Shown piece by piece: positions 8,905 to 17,682 of a DNA stretch of 64,000 nucleotides. The stretch lies in contig JAEZZQ010000036.1 in the NCBI GenBank assembly GCA_023442465.1, forward strand, positions 35,758 to 99,757, written 5' to 3'. The first letter of the stretch is position 1. Each line of letters begins with the position of its first letter. The notes beneath the pieces were generated by a model that was not told the DNA's origin, ran no database searches, and saw only the letters and a program-made list of their open reading frames with translations. A program made the position numbers and the translations under genes. The DNA is from Bacillota bacterium (lineage in GTDB: Bacteria; Bacillota; Clostridia; Lachnospirales; Lachnospiraceae).

Positions 8905-10308
8905 ATGGGTGGATTTTTTGGAGTAGCATCGAAAAGTGATTGCATGTTCGATTTGTTTTTCGGAACGGACTATCACTCTCATCTGGGAACGAGACGGGCT
9001 GGTATGGCGGTGTATGGGAAAAAAGGATTTGACCGTTCGATCCATAATATTGAAAATGCGCCGTTTCGTACGAAATTCGATAAGGACGTAAATGAAATGA
9101 GCGGAAATATGGGTATCGGGTGTATTTCCGATTATGAGCCTCAGCCGCTGATCGTGCGTTCCCACCACGGTACCTATGCGATAGAGACAGTTGGAAAAAT
9201 AAACAATATGGATGAAATCGTGGAGAAGATTTTCGCCACCGGGCATTCTCATTTCCTCGAAATGAGCGGAGGGGATATCAATGCGACGGAGCTGGTCGCG
9301 GCAGTAATCAACGAGAAGGATAATCTGGTGGAAGGCATAAAGTATGCGCAGGAAATCATAGACGGTTCCATGACTATGCTGATTATGACCTCCAAGGGGA
9401 TTTATGCCGCCAGAGACCGTTTGGGAAGGACCCCGGTTTCTATCGGAAAAAAGAAGGATGCTTACTGCATATCTTTTGAGAGCTTCGCTTATTTGAATCT
9501 GGGCTATACCGAGGAAAAGGAGTTAGGCCCCGGAGAAATTGTAATCATCACACCGGAGGAAATGCATACTCTTGCAGCTCCGGGAACCGATATGAAGATA
9601 TGTACCTTTTTATGGGTGTATTACGGGTATCCCTCCTCTTCCTATGAAGGAATCAGTGTGGAAGGGATGAGATATAACTGCGGTGCGCTGCTGGCCAAGC
9701 GCGATGATGTGAAGCCGGACATCGTGGCGGGAGTGCCGGATTCCGGGACTGCGCATGCCATCGGTTACTCCAACGAGTCAGGAATTCCCTTTTCCAGACC
9801 TTTCATTAAGTATACCCCTACGTGGCCGCGTTCCTTTATGCCCACGATTCAGAGCCAGAGAAACTTAATTGCAAAGATGAAGCTGATTCCGGTGCACGAT
9901 TTGATTCAGGATAAAAGCCTGCTCTTAATCGACGATTCTATCGTCCGTGGCACACAGCTTAGGGAGACTACCGAATTTTTATATCAGAGCGGTGCCAAGG
10001 AAGTACATATCCGTCCGGCATGTCCGCCTCTTCTGTACGGCTGTAAATATTTGAATTTTTCCCGCTCCACTTCAGAAATGGATTTAATTACCAGACGGGT
10101 CATCAAGGACTTGGAGAGGGAGGGCAGATTTACACAACTAAGCGCCTATTCCGATCCGGAGACAGAGGAATATAAGGAGATGCTCGGGCGTATCAGTAAG
10201 GAGCTGAATTTTACCTCCCTTCGCTATCACAGACTGGATGATATGATAGAGGCGGTGGGCATTGATAGGTGTAAGCTGTGTACTTATTGCTGGGATGGAA
10301 AAGAATAA
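8905..10308 (+). CDS. PurF-like protein lacking the glutaminase nucleophile
   Basis: This 467-residue protein follows PurF along its full length: an N-terminal amidotransferase-like domain and a C-terminal phosphoribosyltransferase domain with an intact PRPP loop, LLIDDSIVRGTQ (about residues 340-351). The four Fe-S ligand positions also seem kept (Cys233, Cys380, Cys456, Cys459). The N terminus reads MGGFFGV where active PurF has Cys at position 1 of the mature chain (CGVFGI), so the nucleophile is replaced by glycine and glutamine hydrolysis is not expected. It may use ammonia, act on another substrate, or regulate PurF. It lies just downstream of purB and 12 bp upstream of an HD hydrolase. 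Confidence 0.85.
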   Translation: MGGFFGVASKSDCMFDLFFGTDYHSHLGTRRAGMAVYGKKGFDRSIHNIENAPFRTKFDKDVNEMSGNMGIGCISDYEPQPLIVRSHHGTYAIETVGKINNMDEIVEKIFATGHSHFLEMSGGDINATELVAAVINEKDNLVEGIKYAQEIIDGSMTMLIMTSKGIYAARDRLGRTPVSIGKKKDAYCISFESFAYLNLGYTEEKELGPGEIVIITPEEMHTLAAPGTDMKICTFLWVYYGYPSSSYEGISVEGMRYNCGALLAKRDDVKPDIVAGVPDSGTAHAIGYSNESGIPFSRPFIKYTPTWPRSFMPTIQSQRNLIAKMKLIPVHDLIQDKSLLLIDDSIVRGTQLRETTEFLYQSGAKEVHIRPACPPLLYGCKYLNFSRSTSEMDLITRRVIKDLEREGRFTQLSAYSDPETEEYKEMLGRISKELNFTSLRYHRLDDMIEAVGIDRCKLCTYCWDGKE

Positions 10309-10320
10309 GGAGTAAAGCGA

Positions 10321-11001
10321 GTGAAAAAAGAAGTCTTTAGCATGCTCGAAGCCCATATGCTGTCTTGCATGAAGGACAGCGCACATGATAAAGAGCACAT
10401 TTACCGTGTATTGTACGAGGCCTTGGATATCGCACAAATGCAGCAGGATGTGGATTATGATGTTTTGATTGCCGCCTGCCTGCTGCATGATATCGGCAGG
10501 CAGGAACAATTTGAAGACCCGGCGCTGTGCCATGCGCGGGTAGGTGCAAAGAAGGCATACAGTTTTTTAGTGGAGCAGGGGTTCTCCAAGGAATCCGCGG
10601 ATAAGGTTTCCGCGTGTATTCTGACCCACCGCTATCGAAAGGATAACCTTCCACGAAGCATTGAGGCTAAGATTTTATTCGATGCCGATAAAGTGGATGT
10701 TACCGGTGCTATAGGCATTGCACGCACTCTTGTATACAAAGGGCAAGTATCGGAGCCGCTGTATTCTACGGGACCGGGGGGAGAAATTTTGGATGGAACT
10801 GACGATACCTGTCCTTCTTTTTTTCAGGAATACAAATATAAGCTGGAAAAATTGTACTCCGGTTTCTTAACGGAAAGAGGCGCTGAAATTGCAAAACAGA
10901 GGCAAGAGGCGGCCGTTGCTTTCTATGAGAGCATTTTGAGAGAAGCTAAGGGGTCTTACCAAAAGGGACTGGATTACCTGGACAGGTACATGGATGAATG
11001 A
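10321..11001 (+). CDS. HD-domain hydrolase
   Basis: This 226-residue protein carries the HD metal-binding set: His in KDSAHDKEHIYR near residue 22, the HD pair in AACLLHDIGRQ near residue 60, a further His in ILTHRYR, and Asp in ILFDADKVDVTGAIG. Such YedJ-type proteins are metal-dependent phosphohydrolases, often on nucleotides, but the substrate is unknown. The start is GTG 10321 behind AAGGAG (10306-10311). Its position 12 bp after the PurF-like gene suggests a shared transcript and perhaps a nucleotide-related job (inference). Confidence 0.85.
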   Translation: MKKEVFSMLEAHMLSCMKDSAHDKEHIYRVLYEALDIAQMQQDVDYDVLIAACLLHDIGRQEQFEDPALCHARVGAKKAYSFLVEQGFSKESADKVSACILTHRYRKDNLPRSIEAKILFDADKVDVTGAIGIARTLVYKGQVSEPLYSTGPGGEILDGTDDTCPSFFQEYKYKLEKLYSGFLTERGAEIAKQRQEAAVAFYESILREAKGSYQKGLDYLDRYMDE

Positions 11002-11033
11002 GGGCTGTAAATGAATTTGCTTCGTGAAAATTG

Positions 11034-11290
11034 CTTTGAGGTAGCAGTTTTTGGTAATTACTTTGGGATATATGCTTTGAGGTAGTTGCTTTTGAGTAAA
11101 TGCTTTTGGGTAGTTGCTTTTGAATAAATGCTTTTGGGTAAATGCTTATGAGTAAATGCTTTTGGGTAGTTGCTTTTGAGTAAATGCTTTTGGGTAGTTG
11201 CTTTTGAGTAATTGCTTTGAGGTAGTTGCTTTTGAGTAATTGTTTTTTGGATAGTTGTTTTGAGGTAATTACTTTGAGGAAGTTACTTTC
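11034..11290 (+). repeat. Degenerate tandem array, 14-bp period
   Basis: About 17 imperfect copies of a 14-bp unit of the form GCTTTTGGGTAGTT or GCTTTTGAGTAAAT stand head to tail, often alternating as 28-bp pairs. Copies drift most toward both edges. No spacers and no open frame of interest are present. It lies in the 450-bp gap between the HD hydrolase and purA. Confidence 0.8.
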
Positions 11291-11347
11291 TTACATTGCC
11301 TTGGTCTTTATATTTTTTAAAAAAAAATAATATAAGAACAGATTATG

Positions 11348-11397
11348 TTACTCATAAATAACATTGATTTTATTTATGAGTAATTTTATTGTATAAT
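11348..11397 (+). promoter_or_regulatory. Perfect 13-bp inverted repeat overlapping the purA promoter
   Basis: TTACTCATAAATA (11348-11360) and its exact reverse complement (11371-11383) flank a 10-nt centre. The -10 box TATAAT follows at 11392-11397, and the -35 region expected 17 bp upstream falls inside the right arm. The layout fits an operator that would cover the -35. It could also act as an AT-rich terminator of upstream transcripts, since TTTTATT follows. The binding protein is unknown. Confidence 0.6.
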
Positions 11398-11399
11398 TG

Positions 11400-11559
11400 T
11401 AAAGTATCCGGGAGGAGTAAAGATTGTGATGCCCCGGCATACTAGTGTATTGACTTGTTTCTATTGAGACTAGACTGCAGAACTCCTAGTCGAAGGAGGA
11501 ACGGGACCGTACATTTTATGGAACAAGGGAAAAACCAAGTTTGCAGGAGGAAATCGACT
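11400..11559 (+). promoter_or_regulatory. Untranslated leader of purA, possibly structured
   Basis: About 155 nt separate the likely transcription start from the purA start codon. Short inverted repeats are visible: ATGC-CCCG-GCAT near 11430, and GACTAG paired with CTAGTC between about 11467 and 11490. No known purine riboswitch core can be recognised. A frame is open through the leader from 11455 but has no ribosome site, so it is treated as non-coding. Confidence 0.35.
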
Positions 11560-12852
11560 ATGGTAAAAGCAGTTGTCGGCGCTAACTGGGGCGACGAAGG
11601 AAAAGGTAAAATTACGGATATGCTTGCACAGGAGGCGGATATTATCGTTCGTTTTCAAGGAGGAGCAAACGCAGGGCACACGATTGTGAACAACTACGGT
11701 AAGTTTGCGCTCCACACGCTGCCCTCAGGGGTATTCTACGACCATACGACCAGTGTGATCGGCAATGGAGTAGCCTTGAATATTCCGGTTCTTTTTAATG
11801 AAATCAAGTCTATTACGGATAGGGATGTGCCGATGCCCAAGATTCTGGTGTCGGACAGAGCCCAAATTGTAATGCCCTATCATATCTTGTTCGACCAATA
11901 TGAGGAAGAGCGGCTGGGTGGAAAATCCTTCGGTTCTACCAAGTCCGGTATTGCTCCGTTTTATTCTGATAAATATGCGAAAATAGGCTTTCAGGTAAGT
12001 GAGCTTTTCGATGAGGATCTGTTAAAGGAAAAAGTTGTAAGGATTGCGGAAGCGAAAAATGTGCTTTTGGAGCATCTGTATCATAAGCCTTTGCTCGATC
12101 CTGAGGAGCTGTTCTTGACGCTTCGCGGCTATAAGGAAATGGTGGAGCCATATGTATGCGATGTATCCGCCTTTTTGGATCAGGCGATAAAGGAAGGGAA
12201 GACGATATTGCTGGAGGGTCAGCTCGGTACGTTAAAAGATACGGATCACGGCATTTATCCTATGGTGACATCTTCCTCTACGCTGGCTGCTTACGGCGCG
12301 ATAGGAGCCGGGATTCCTCCTTATGAAATAAAAGAAATCATTACGGTTTGCAAAGCATATTCTTCGGCAGTCGGCGCAGGTGCTTTCGTATCTGAAATTT
12401 TCGGAGAAGAGGCGAATGAACTCAGACAAAGAGGCGGCGACGGAGGAGAATTCGGCGCTACTACAGGACGTCCCCGCCGCATGGGGTGGTTCGACTGTGT
12501 CGCTTCCAAATACGGCTGCAGGCTGCAGGGAACTACCGACGTGGCATTCACGGTTCTGGATGTCCTGGGCTATCTGGACGAGATTCCTGTTTGCATAGGT
12601 TATGAAATCGACGGCGAAGTGACGACTCAGTTCCCCGTAACAGCGAAGCTGGAGAAGGCGAAGCCGGTACTTAAAGCGCTGCCGGGCTGGAAATGCGAAA
12701 TCCGCGGAATCAAGACTTATGAAGAGCTTCCGGAGAATTGCAGGAATTATATCGAGTTCATAGAGGAGCAAATCGGTTATCCGATTACGATGGTAAGTAA
12801 CGGACCGGGAAGAAATGATATTATCTATAGAAAGAGCCTTTTACAAAAATAA
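11560..12852 (+). CDS. purA: Adenylosuccinate synthetase
   Basis: PurA joins IMP and aspartate using GTP, the first step to AMP. The 430-residue protein starts VKAVVGANWGDEGKGKITD, holding the GDEGKGK P-loop-like motif, followed by FQGGANAGHT with the catalytic histidine. GDGGEFGATTGRPRR is the later conserved segment. ATG 11560 was chosen because GCAGGAGG (11543-11550) is 9 nt upstream and the family start falls exactly here. It stands alone, with its own promoter and terminator. Confidence 0.97.
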   Translation: MVKAVVGANWGDEGKGKITDMLAQEADIIVRFQGGANAGHTIVNNYGKFALHTLPSGVFYDHTTSVIGNGVALNIPVLFNEIKSITDRDVPMPKILVSDRAQIVMPYHILFDQYEEERLGGKSFGSTKSGIAPFYSDKYAKIGFQVSELFDEDLLKEKVVRIAEAKNVLLEHLYHKPLLDPEELFLTLRGYKEMVEPYVCDVSAFLDQAIKEGKTILLEGQLGTLKDTDHGIYPMVTSSSTLAAYGAIGAGIPPYEIKEIITVCKAYSSAVGAGAFVSEIFGEEANELRQRGGDGGEFGATTGRPRRMGWFDCVASKYGCRLQGTTDVAFTVLDVLGYLDEIPVCIGYEIDGEVTTQFPVTAKLEKAKPVLKALPGWKCEIRGIKTYEELPENCRNYIEFIEEQIGYPITMVSNGPGRNDIIYRKSLLQK

Positions 12853-12858
12853 TAAAGT

Positions 12859-12894
12859 GCCGCATGACCGCAAAAAGTGGTCATGCGGCTTTTT
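12859..12894 (+). terminator. Intrinsic terminator of purA
   Basis: GCCGCATGACC (12859-12869) pairs perfectly with GGTCATGCGGC (12879-12889), followed by TTTTT. The left side has an A run, so it may also work on the minus strand. Confidence 0.9.
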
Positions 12895-13012
12895 GCTGAA
12901 GTGGCCGTGGTATGGCGCGGAGTCTTGCAGGCGGGAAAAATAAATAGTCAAGCTGTTAGGGATATGGTACAATAAGGAAAACGAAACGGGCATGAAAGCG
13001 TAAGGGCAGAGT

Positions 13013-13912
13013 ATGACGAATAATCTGGAATATTACAAGGTTTTTTACTACGCCGCGAAGCTGGGAAGTCTGACGATGGCGGCGGAGACGCTTTCCATAT
13101 CCCAGCCGGCGGTAAGCCAGTCTCTGAAGCAGTTGGAGAGCCTTATCGGAACGAAGCTCTTTGTCAGAGTCTCTAAGGGAGTAAAGCTGACGGCGGAAGG
13201 CGCACTTTTATATAGCTATGTGGCAAAGGGCTACGAGCAGATAGAGCTGGGGGAAAAGAAGGTAGCGCAGATGCTCAATCTGGAATTAGGAGAAATGCGC
13301 ATCGGTGCAAGCGATATGACACTTCGTTTTTTCCTGCTTCCGTATCTGGAAAAATTTCATGAACAATATCCGGGAATTAAGGTTACGGTAACAAATGCCC
13401 CAACGCCTGAGACTTTGCATTATTTGCAGGAGGGGAAGATCGATTTCGGTGTGGTAAGCACCCCTTTTGAGGCCGTATCCGGTATACAGGCGGTACGGGT
13501 AAAGGAAATAGAGGATATTTTTATTGCAGGCCGCAAGTTTATCCAATATAAAAATAAAACGCTGGACTTGAAGGACTTGGAAACGCTGCCGATTATTTCG
13601 TTGGAAAAGAAGACGAGCACAAGAAGCTATTTGGATAGTTTTCTCGAAAAAAACGGGGTAGTGATGAATCCGGAATTTGAACTGGCAACCAGTGATATGA
13701 TCGTTCAGTTCACCCTGCGAAATCTGGGAGTCGGAAGTATTATGAAGGAGTTTGCAGCGGAACATTTGGAATCAGGGAAGATATTTGCGCTTCGTTTTAA
13801 TAAAATCATACCTAAGCGGCATTTTTGTGTTGTAACGGATACGGGAAATTTATTGTCCGCCGCCGCAAGAAATTTGCTGCAAATGATATGCAGCGATAAA
13901 GAGGACAGATAA
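13013..13912 (+). CDS. LysR-family transcriptional regulator
   Basis: The 299-residue protein has the LysR winged helix-turn-helix at residues 3-62 (YYAAKLGSLTMAAETLSISQ, then PAVSQSLKQLE and the GTKLFVR wing) and a periplasmic-binding-protein-like effector domain from about residue 90. A promoter of moderate quality (TAGTCA, 17 bp, TACAAT at about 12946-12974) precedes it. LysR regulators often act on a divergent neighbour, but purA is not divergent, so the target is unknown. A HAD phosphatase follows 30 bp downstream. Confidence 0.92.
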   Translation: MTNNLEYYKVFYYAAKLGSLTMAAETLSISQPAVSQSLKQLESLIGTKLFVRVSKGVKLTAEGALLYSYVAKGYEQIELGEKKVAQMLNLELGEMRIGASDMTLRFFLLPYLEKFHEQYPGIKVTVTNAPTPETLHYLQEGKIDFGVVSTPFEAVSGIQAVRVKEIEDIFIAGRKFIQYKNKTLDLKDLETLPIISLEKKTSTRSYLDSFLEKNGVVMNPEFELATSDMIVQFTLRNLGVGSIMKEFAAEHLESGKIFALRFNKIIPKRHFCVVTDTGNLLSAAARNLLQMICSDKEDR

Positions 13913-13941
13913 GAATAATTGCAAAAAGGCTTTAGGAGGAA

Positions 13942-14550
13942 ATGACAGTGATAAATACAATTATTTTTGATATAGGCAATGTATTGACAGGCTTTGAGTG
14001 GAAGGCATTTTTTCAAAAGTTCGGCTATTCGGAGGAAATACTGGACAGGATTTCAAAGGCTACGGTGGAGAGCGGAACATGGGCTGAATACGACAGAGGA
14101 GCTTTGTCGGACGAAGAGATTATGAATGCGTTCATCGCCAATGATCCCGGCATTGAAAGGGAACTGAGGGAGTCGTTGGAAAATATTCAGGGAATGCTTA
14201 TAAGATATGATTATGCGATTCCGTGGATAAAAGAGTTAAAAGGAAAGGGGTACCGGGTGTTGGTTTTGTCTAATTTCGCCAGCCGTGCTGACAGTGACTG
14301 CAAGGATGCCTTGGACTTCCTTGAATATGTGGATGGAGGAATATTATCTTATAAGGAAAAATTTATTAAGCCTCAACCGGAAATCTATGAATTATTAATA
14401 GAAAGATATCAGTTGAATCCAACAGAGTGCGTGTTCTTGGACGATACGTTAGCCAATTTGACGGCTGCGGAGGAATTCGGTATTCATACGGTTTATTTTC
14501 AGAACAAGAAACAGGCCGAGGCGGAGCTTGCCAGACTGGGAGTTAAGTAG
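13942..14550 (+). CDS. HAD-family hydrolase (YihX-like)
   Basis: This 202-residue phosphatase-like protein has all four HAD motifs: motif I FDIGNVL (nucleophile Asp near residue 9), motif II VLVLSNF, motif III lysine in KFIKPQPEIYELL, and motif IV VFLDDTLANL. The helical cap between motifs I and II fits subclass I enzymes such as the alpha-D-glucose-1-phosphatase YihX. Motif I has Gly-Asn where DxD enzymes have a second Asp, as YihX-type proteins do. AGGAGG lies 4 nt before the ATG. It may share the transcript of the LysR gene. Confidence 0.88.
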   Translation: MTVINTIIFDIGNVLTGFEWKAFFQKFGYSEEILDRISKATVESGTWAEYDRGALSDEEIMNAFIANDPGIERELRESLENIQGMLIRYDYAIPWIKELKGKGYRVLVLSNFASRADSDCKDALDFLEYVDGGILSYKEKFIKPQPEIYELLIERYQLNPTECVFLDDTLANLTAAEEFGIHTVYFQNKKQAEAELARLGVK

Positions 14551-14670
14551 AAAAGTACATATGTTGTAATTCAGGGAAATGATGCGCAGCACACTTTTAT
14601 TTTGTTATGAATCCAGTGTACAACCGAAGTAAAATTTTGTGCGAAAGATAAAGTTTAATTGGAGGCTTAT

Positions 14671-16488
14671 ATGTTTAAATACTTAAAAGATAAACTAAGC
14701 AGGCACAAAAGCGATCCTTTTAAAAAAGAAGGTCTTAGGATATGTGCAATATACTTTGTAATCGGGCTTTTTTGGATTTACTTTTCTGATAGGATCGTCA
14801 ATTATCTCTTTAAAGAGGAACATATTATTTTAAAGGTGAATACCTATAAAGGGACGGCTTATGTATTTTGTACGGCACTGATTCTTTATTTTCTCATTTC
14901 GGAACTTTTGAGAAAGGTGGAGATGATGAAAAAGAGGCTGAATGAAAGTTACGATGAGTTGTCGGCTTCCAACGAAGAGCTGCAGTCCTATGTGGAGGAA
15001 CTGACCGCTTCGGATGAGGAGCTGCGCACCCAGTACGAGCAAATTGTAGAATATGGAGAAAAGCTTAGGGTAAGTGAAGAGAAATATAAGTCTCTGATAA
15101 CGGAAATGCAATTAGGATTGGCTCTTTATGCAGGAAATCCGGGAGACGATCTCTATCATTATAAAGTGGTGGATACGAATTACAGTCATGAAGTTTTAAC
15201 GGGATTCAAGCAGAAGGACATCATGGGGAAATATTTTCATGAAATTCACGCGAACATGGAGCCGGAGAACGCTGAGAAGCTGATACATACTATTACCACC
15301 GGAGAGCCTACCCGCTACGAAAGACTTCAGAAAAAGACAAATTATTATTACGAGATTATCGCTTATAGGCCTATGGACAACCAATTGGCAATTATCGTAA
15401 ATGACATTACAAAGCGCAAGCAGGCGGAAGGACGGCTGAACTTCTTAAGCTATCATGACCAGCTTACGGGTCTGTTCAACCGCAGATTTTTCGAGCAGGA
15501 ATTGGTTGCTTTGGATAAGGATGAGAATTATCCTCTTATGATTACAATGATTGATATAAACGGACTAAAGCTGGTCAACGATTCCTTCGGGCATGCGACG
15601 GGTGATAAATATATTCAGATGGTGGCTAAGGTGCTCATTGAGAACACGAGAGATCAGGACGTTGTGTGCAGACAAGCGGGCGACGAATTCATTATCTTTT
15701 CTCCGAAAACGGACGATGCACAAATGCAGAAGATTATTGAAGATATGAACGAGGCAGCCAGAAAAATGGATGTCAATTCTGTACCTCTTTCGCTGTCCTT
15801 CGGTTACTGCGCGAAGAAAAGCAGCGATGAGCCGCTGCTGGAGGTTATGAAAAGAGCAGAAAGATATATGTATAAAAAGAAGCTGTTAGAAAGCTCCAGC
15901 GTAAAGGGGAAGACTGTCTATACGATCATGACTACGCTGCATGAGAAGAACCCAAGAGAGGAGCAGCACTCCCGAAGAGTTTCCCAGCTTTGCGAGAAGA
16001 TGGGCGTTGCGATGGGTCTTAGGGATGATGAAGTGAAGGAGCTTCGAACGGTGGGGCTTTTACATGATATCGGCAAAGTAGCTATAGAAGAGGGAATTTT
16101 GAATAAACCCGGAAAACTGGACGAAATGGAATGGGAAGAAATCAAGAAGCATCCTGAAATAGGCTACCGGATACTGAGTACGGTAAGCGATCTTTCGGAA
16201 CTGAGCGAATATGTGCTTTCTCATCACGAAAGATGGGACGGAAAGGGCTATCCCAGGGGACTGAAGGGAGAGGATATACCGCTTCAGTCGAGAATCATAG
16301 CCATTGCGGACGCATACGACGCGATGCGAAGCGAGAGAAGCTATCGCAAGGCGCTGTCGAAAGAATATGCGGTCAGCGAGTTGGAAAAGGGAGCAGGAAC
16401 CCAATTCAACGAGTCCTGTGTCAATGTATTTATCGAAAAAGTAGTGAAGGATGACGATATCTATGAGTGTGATTTGTGCAGCGTATAA
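14671..16488 (+). CDS. PAS-GGDEF-HD-GYP cyclic-di-GMP signalling protein
   Basis: This 605-residue protein has two membrane helices (about residues 23-44 and 61-82), a coiled coil (about 85-145), a PAS domain (about 145-250), a GGDEF domain and a C-terminal HD-GYP domain. The cyclase site reads RQAGDEF near residue 335; AGDEF is an accepted active variant. HD-GYP hallmarks are LLHDIGK near 464, HHERWDGKGYP near 518 and ADAYDAM. It could both make and degrade cyclic di-GMP at the membrane in response to a ligand sensed by PAS. ATG 14671 is preferred over TTG 14659 because GGAGG sits at 14661-14665. Confidence 0.93.
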   Translation: MFKYLKDKLSRHKSDPFKKEGLRICAIYFVIGLFWIYFSDRIVNYLFKEEHIILKVNTYKGTAYVFCTALILYFLISELLRKVEMMKKRLNESYDELSASNEELQSYVEELTASDEELRTQYEQIVEYGEKLRVSEEKYKSLITEMQLGLALYAGNPGDDLYHYKVVDTNYSHEVLTGFKQKDIMGKYFHEIHANMEPENAEKLIHTITTGEPTRYERLQKKTNYYYEIIAYRPMDNQLAIIVNDITKRKQAEGRLNFLSYHDQLTGLFNRRFFEQELVALDKDENYPLMITMIDINGLKLVNDSFGHATGDKYIQMVAKVLIENTRDQDVVCRQAGDEFIIFSPKTDDAQMQKIIEDMNEAARKMDVNSVPLSLSFGYCAKKSSDEPLLEVMKRAERYMYKKKLLESSSVKGKTVYTIMTTLHEKNPREEQHSRRVSQLCEKMGVAMGLRDDEVKELRTVGLLHDIGKVAIEEGILNKPGKLDEMEWEEIKKHPEIGYRILSTVSDLSELSEYVLSHHERWDGKGYPRGLKGEDIPLQSRIIAIADAYDAMRSERSYRKALSKEYAVSELEKGAGTQFNESCVNVFIEKVVKDDDIYECDLCSV

Positions 16489-16489
16489 A

Positions 16490-16513
16490 GAAGAGGAGCT
16501 TTTACTCCTCTTC
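16490..16513. terminator. Shared hairpin between convergent genes
   Basis: GAAGAGGAG (16490-16498) pairs with CTCCTCTTC (16505-16513). The hairpin spans the stop codon of the minus-strand gene and follows the plus-strand stop, so it may end both transcripts, though T runs on either side are short. Confidence 0.45.
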
Positions 16514-16744
16514 ATCCTTTAAAATATCCATGGACGCGATAGTGTGCTTGTCCTTGAGCTTGCCGTAAAGCCATATGTAAATCCATAAGAGAATGGGCAG
16601 GCCGATGGTCGCCACGAGGCAGGCTTGGAAAAGAGTGCCTGAGCCGGGGAAATCCAGCAGGGCAATAACAAAGGTAGCTACGTATAACAGAACCAGTAGA
16701 ACGATGCAGATCCAAGCTGCAATCTGTTTCGATTTTTTCTTCAT
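16502..16744 (-). CDS. Small two-helix membrane protein
   Basis: This 80-residue protein starts MKKKSKQIAAWICIVLLVLL and has two membrane helices (about residues 8-30 and 40-62), ending in a charged tail KDEEE. ATG at 16744-16742 was chosen because GGAG stands 6 nt upstream on the minus strand; a longer frame reaching 16936 would read through two hairpins and lacks a site. It converges with the HD-GYP gene. The family is not recognised. Confidence 0.65.
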   Translation of the reverse strand: MKKKSKQIAAWICIVLLVLLYVATFVIALLDFPGSGTLFQACLVATIGLPILLWIYIWLYGKLKDKHTIASMDILKDEEE

Positions 16745-16811
16745 AGGAACTCCGTTTCTTATTTCATATTTTATACATAACATAACACACTCCGCATGAA
16801 ATGGAAATAAT

Positions 16812-16917
16812 AAAAGTCCCCGAAAATGTATTTTTACATTCCCGGGGACTTTTTTAGGGGAGGATAAGTATTTTTTCTTATCTTGGGTAGTTATCAAAGG
16901 AGGGGGTTCCTTTGATA
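16812..16917. repeat. Three successive inverted repeats
   Basis: AAAAGTCCCCG (16812-16822) pairs with CGGGGACTTTT (16843-16853); its loop is itself partly self-complementary. GATAAG near 16863 pairs with CTTATC near 16877. TATCAAAGGA (16892-16901) pairs with TCCTTTGATA (16908-16917). The first has T runs on both strands and can terminate either way. The cluster fills the gap between the minus-strand membrane protein and the SEC-C gene. Confidence 0.6.
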
Positions 16918-16967
16918 GTTTTATTATTGACGGCATTTTCGGCTTTATTCATAAAAAATAAAAAAAA

Positions 16968-16996
16968 TTTACTTTTTTTAAAAAATATTATATACT
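16968..16996 (+). promoter_or_regulatory. Promoter of the SEC-C gene
   Basis: -35 TTTACT (16968-16973), 17-bp spacer and -10 TATACT (16991-16996) lie in a very AT-rich stretch, leaving a leader of about 85 nt. Confidence 0.5.
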
Positions 16997-17087
16997 ATCA
17001 ATAGTTTGGACATAGTTTTCTGTTTTTAACGGAATAGTCAACTCGGATTTGAAGAAAAATATATAATAAGCAGAAGGTGGTATTACA

Positions 17088-17591
17088 ATGGCATTATTAA
17101 AACAGTGGCATGACATGGCCTATTCGGAAACAGCCAATAAAGGCGATTTACAAAGACTCTGGGCAGATTATTTCCAGAAAGAGAAGGAAATTTATGCAAA
17201 GCTTCTGGAGAATCCCGAGGAAGTAGTAAAAGGTACCGTGAAGGAACTGGCTGAGAAGTTTGATGTTGATATTATGACGATGACAGGATTTCTCGACGGA
17301 ATCAACGAGAGCCTGAAGGCAGAGAACCCCATCGATGAGATGGAGGAGGACACGGAAGTATCTCTTGATTTCGATAACGAGCTTCTTTATAAGAATATGG
17401 TCGGTGCAGGTGCGGACTGGCTGTACGAGCTGGAAGAGTGGGAAGATATTTTCGACGAGGAAAAGAGAAAAGAGCTTTATAGAATACAGAAGGCTTCTGC
17501 CACGATTGTAAAAGGCGCTAAGACATATCCTAACGATCCCTGCCCTTGTGGAAGCGGCAAGAAATATAAAAAATGCTGCGGCAAAAAATAG
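17088..17591 (+). CDS. SEC-C metal-binding domain protein
   Basis: The 167-residue protein ends with the zinc-binding SEC-C motif seen at the SecA C terminus, NDPCPCGSGKKYKKCCGKK (four metal ligands). The preceding 140 residues are acidic and helical, without membrane segments. SEC-C proteins are often found near translation or secretion functions, but the role of this stand-alone form is unknown. AAGGTGG precedes the ATG. A T-box leader follows about 90 bp downstream. Confidence 0.85.
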   Translation: MALLKQWHDMAYSETANKGDLQRLWADYFQKEKEIYAKLLENPEEVVKGTVKELAEKFDVDIMTMTGFLDGINESLKAENPIDEMEEDTEVSLDFDNELLYKNMVGAGADWLYELEEWEDIFDEEKRKELYRIQKASATIVKGAKTYPNDPCPCGSGKKYKKCCGKK

Positions 17592-17682
17592 TTACTGTGA
17601 ACGGAGTGAACAGTAATAAAAAATAAGAATAAGTCTTTACAGATTAAAAAATGTAGCATAGAATAATAATAAGCAATGAAAT

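Noticed and set aside
8626..9252. 208-codon minus-strand frame
   Set aside because: Lies opposite the purB end and the PurF-like start, both well supported; product has no recognisable motif.
11400..11559. Purine riboswitch before purA
   Set aside because: No conserved aptamer core could be found; only short inverted repeats are present.
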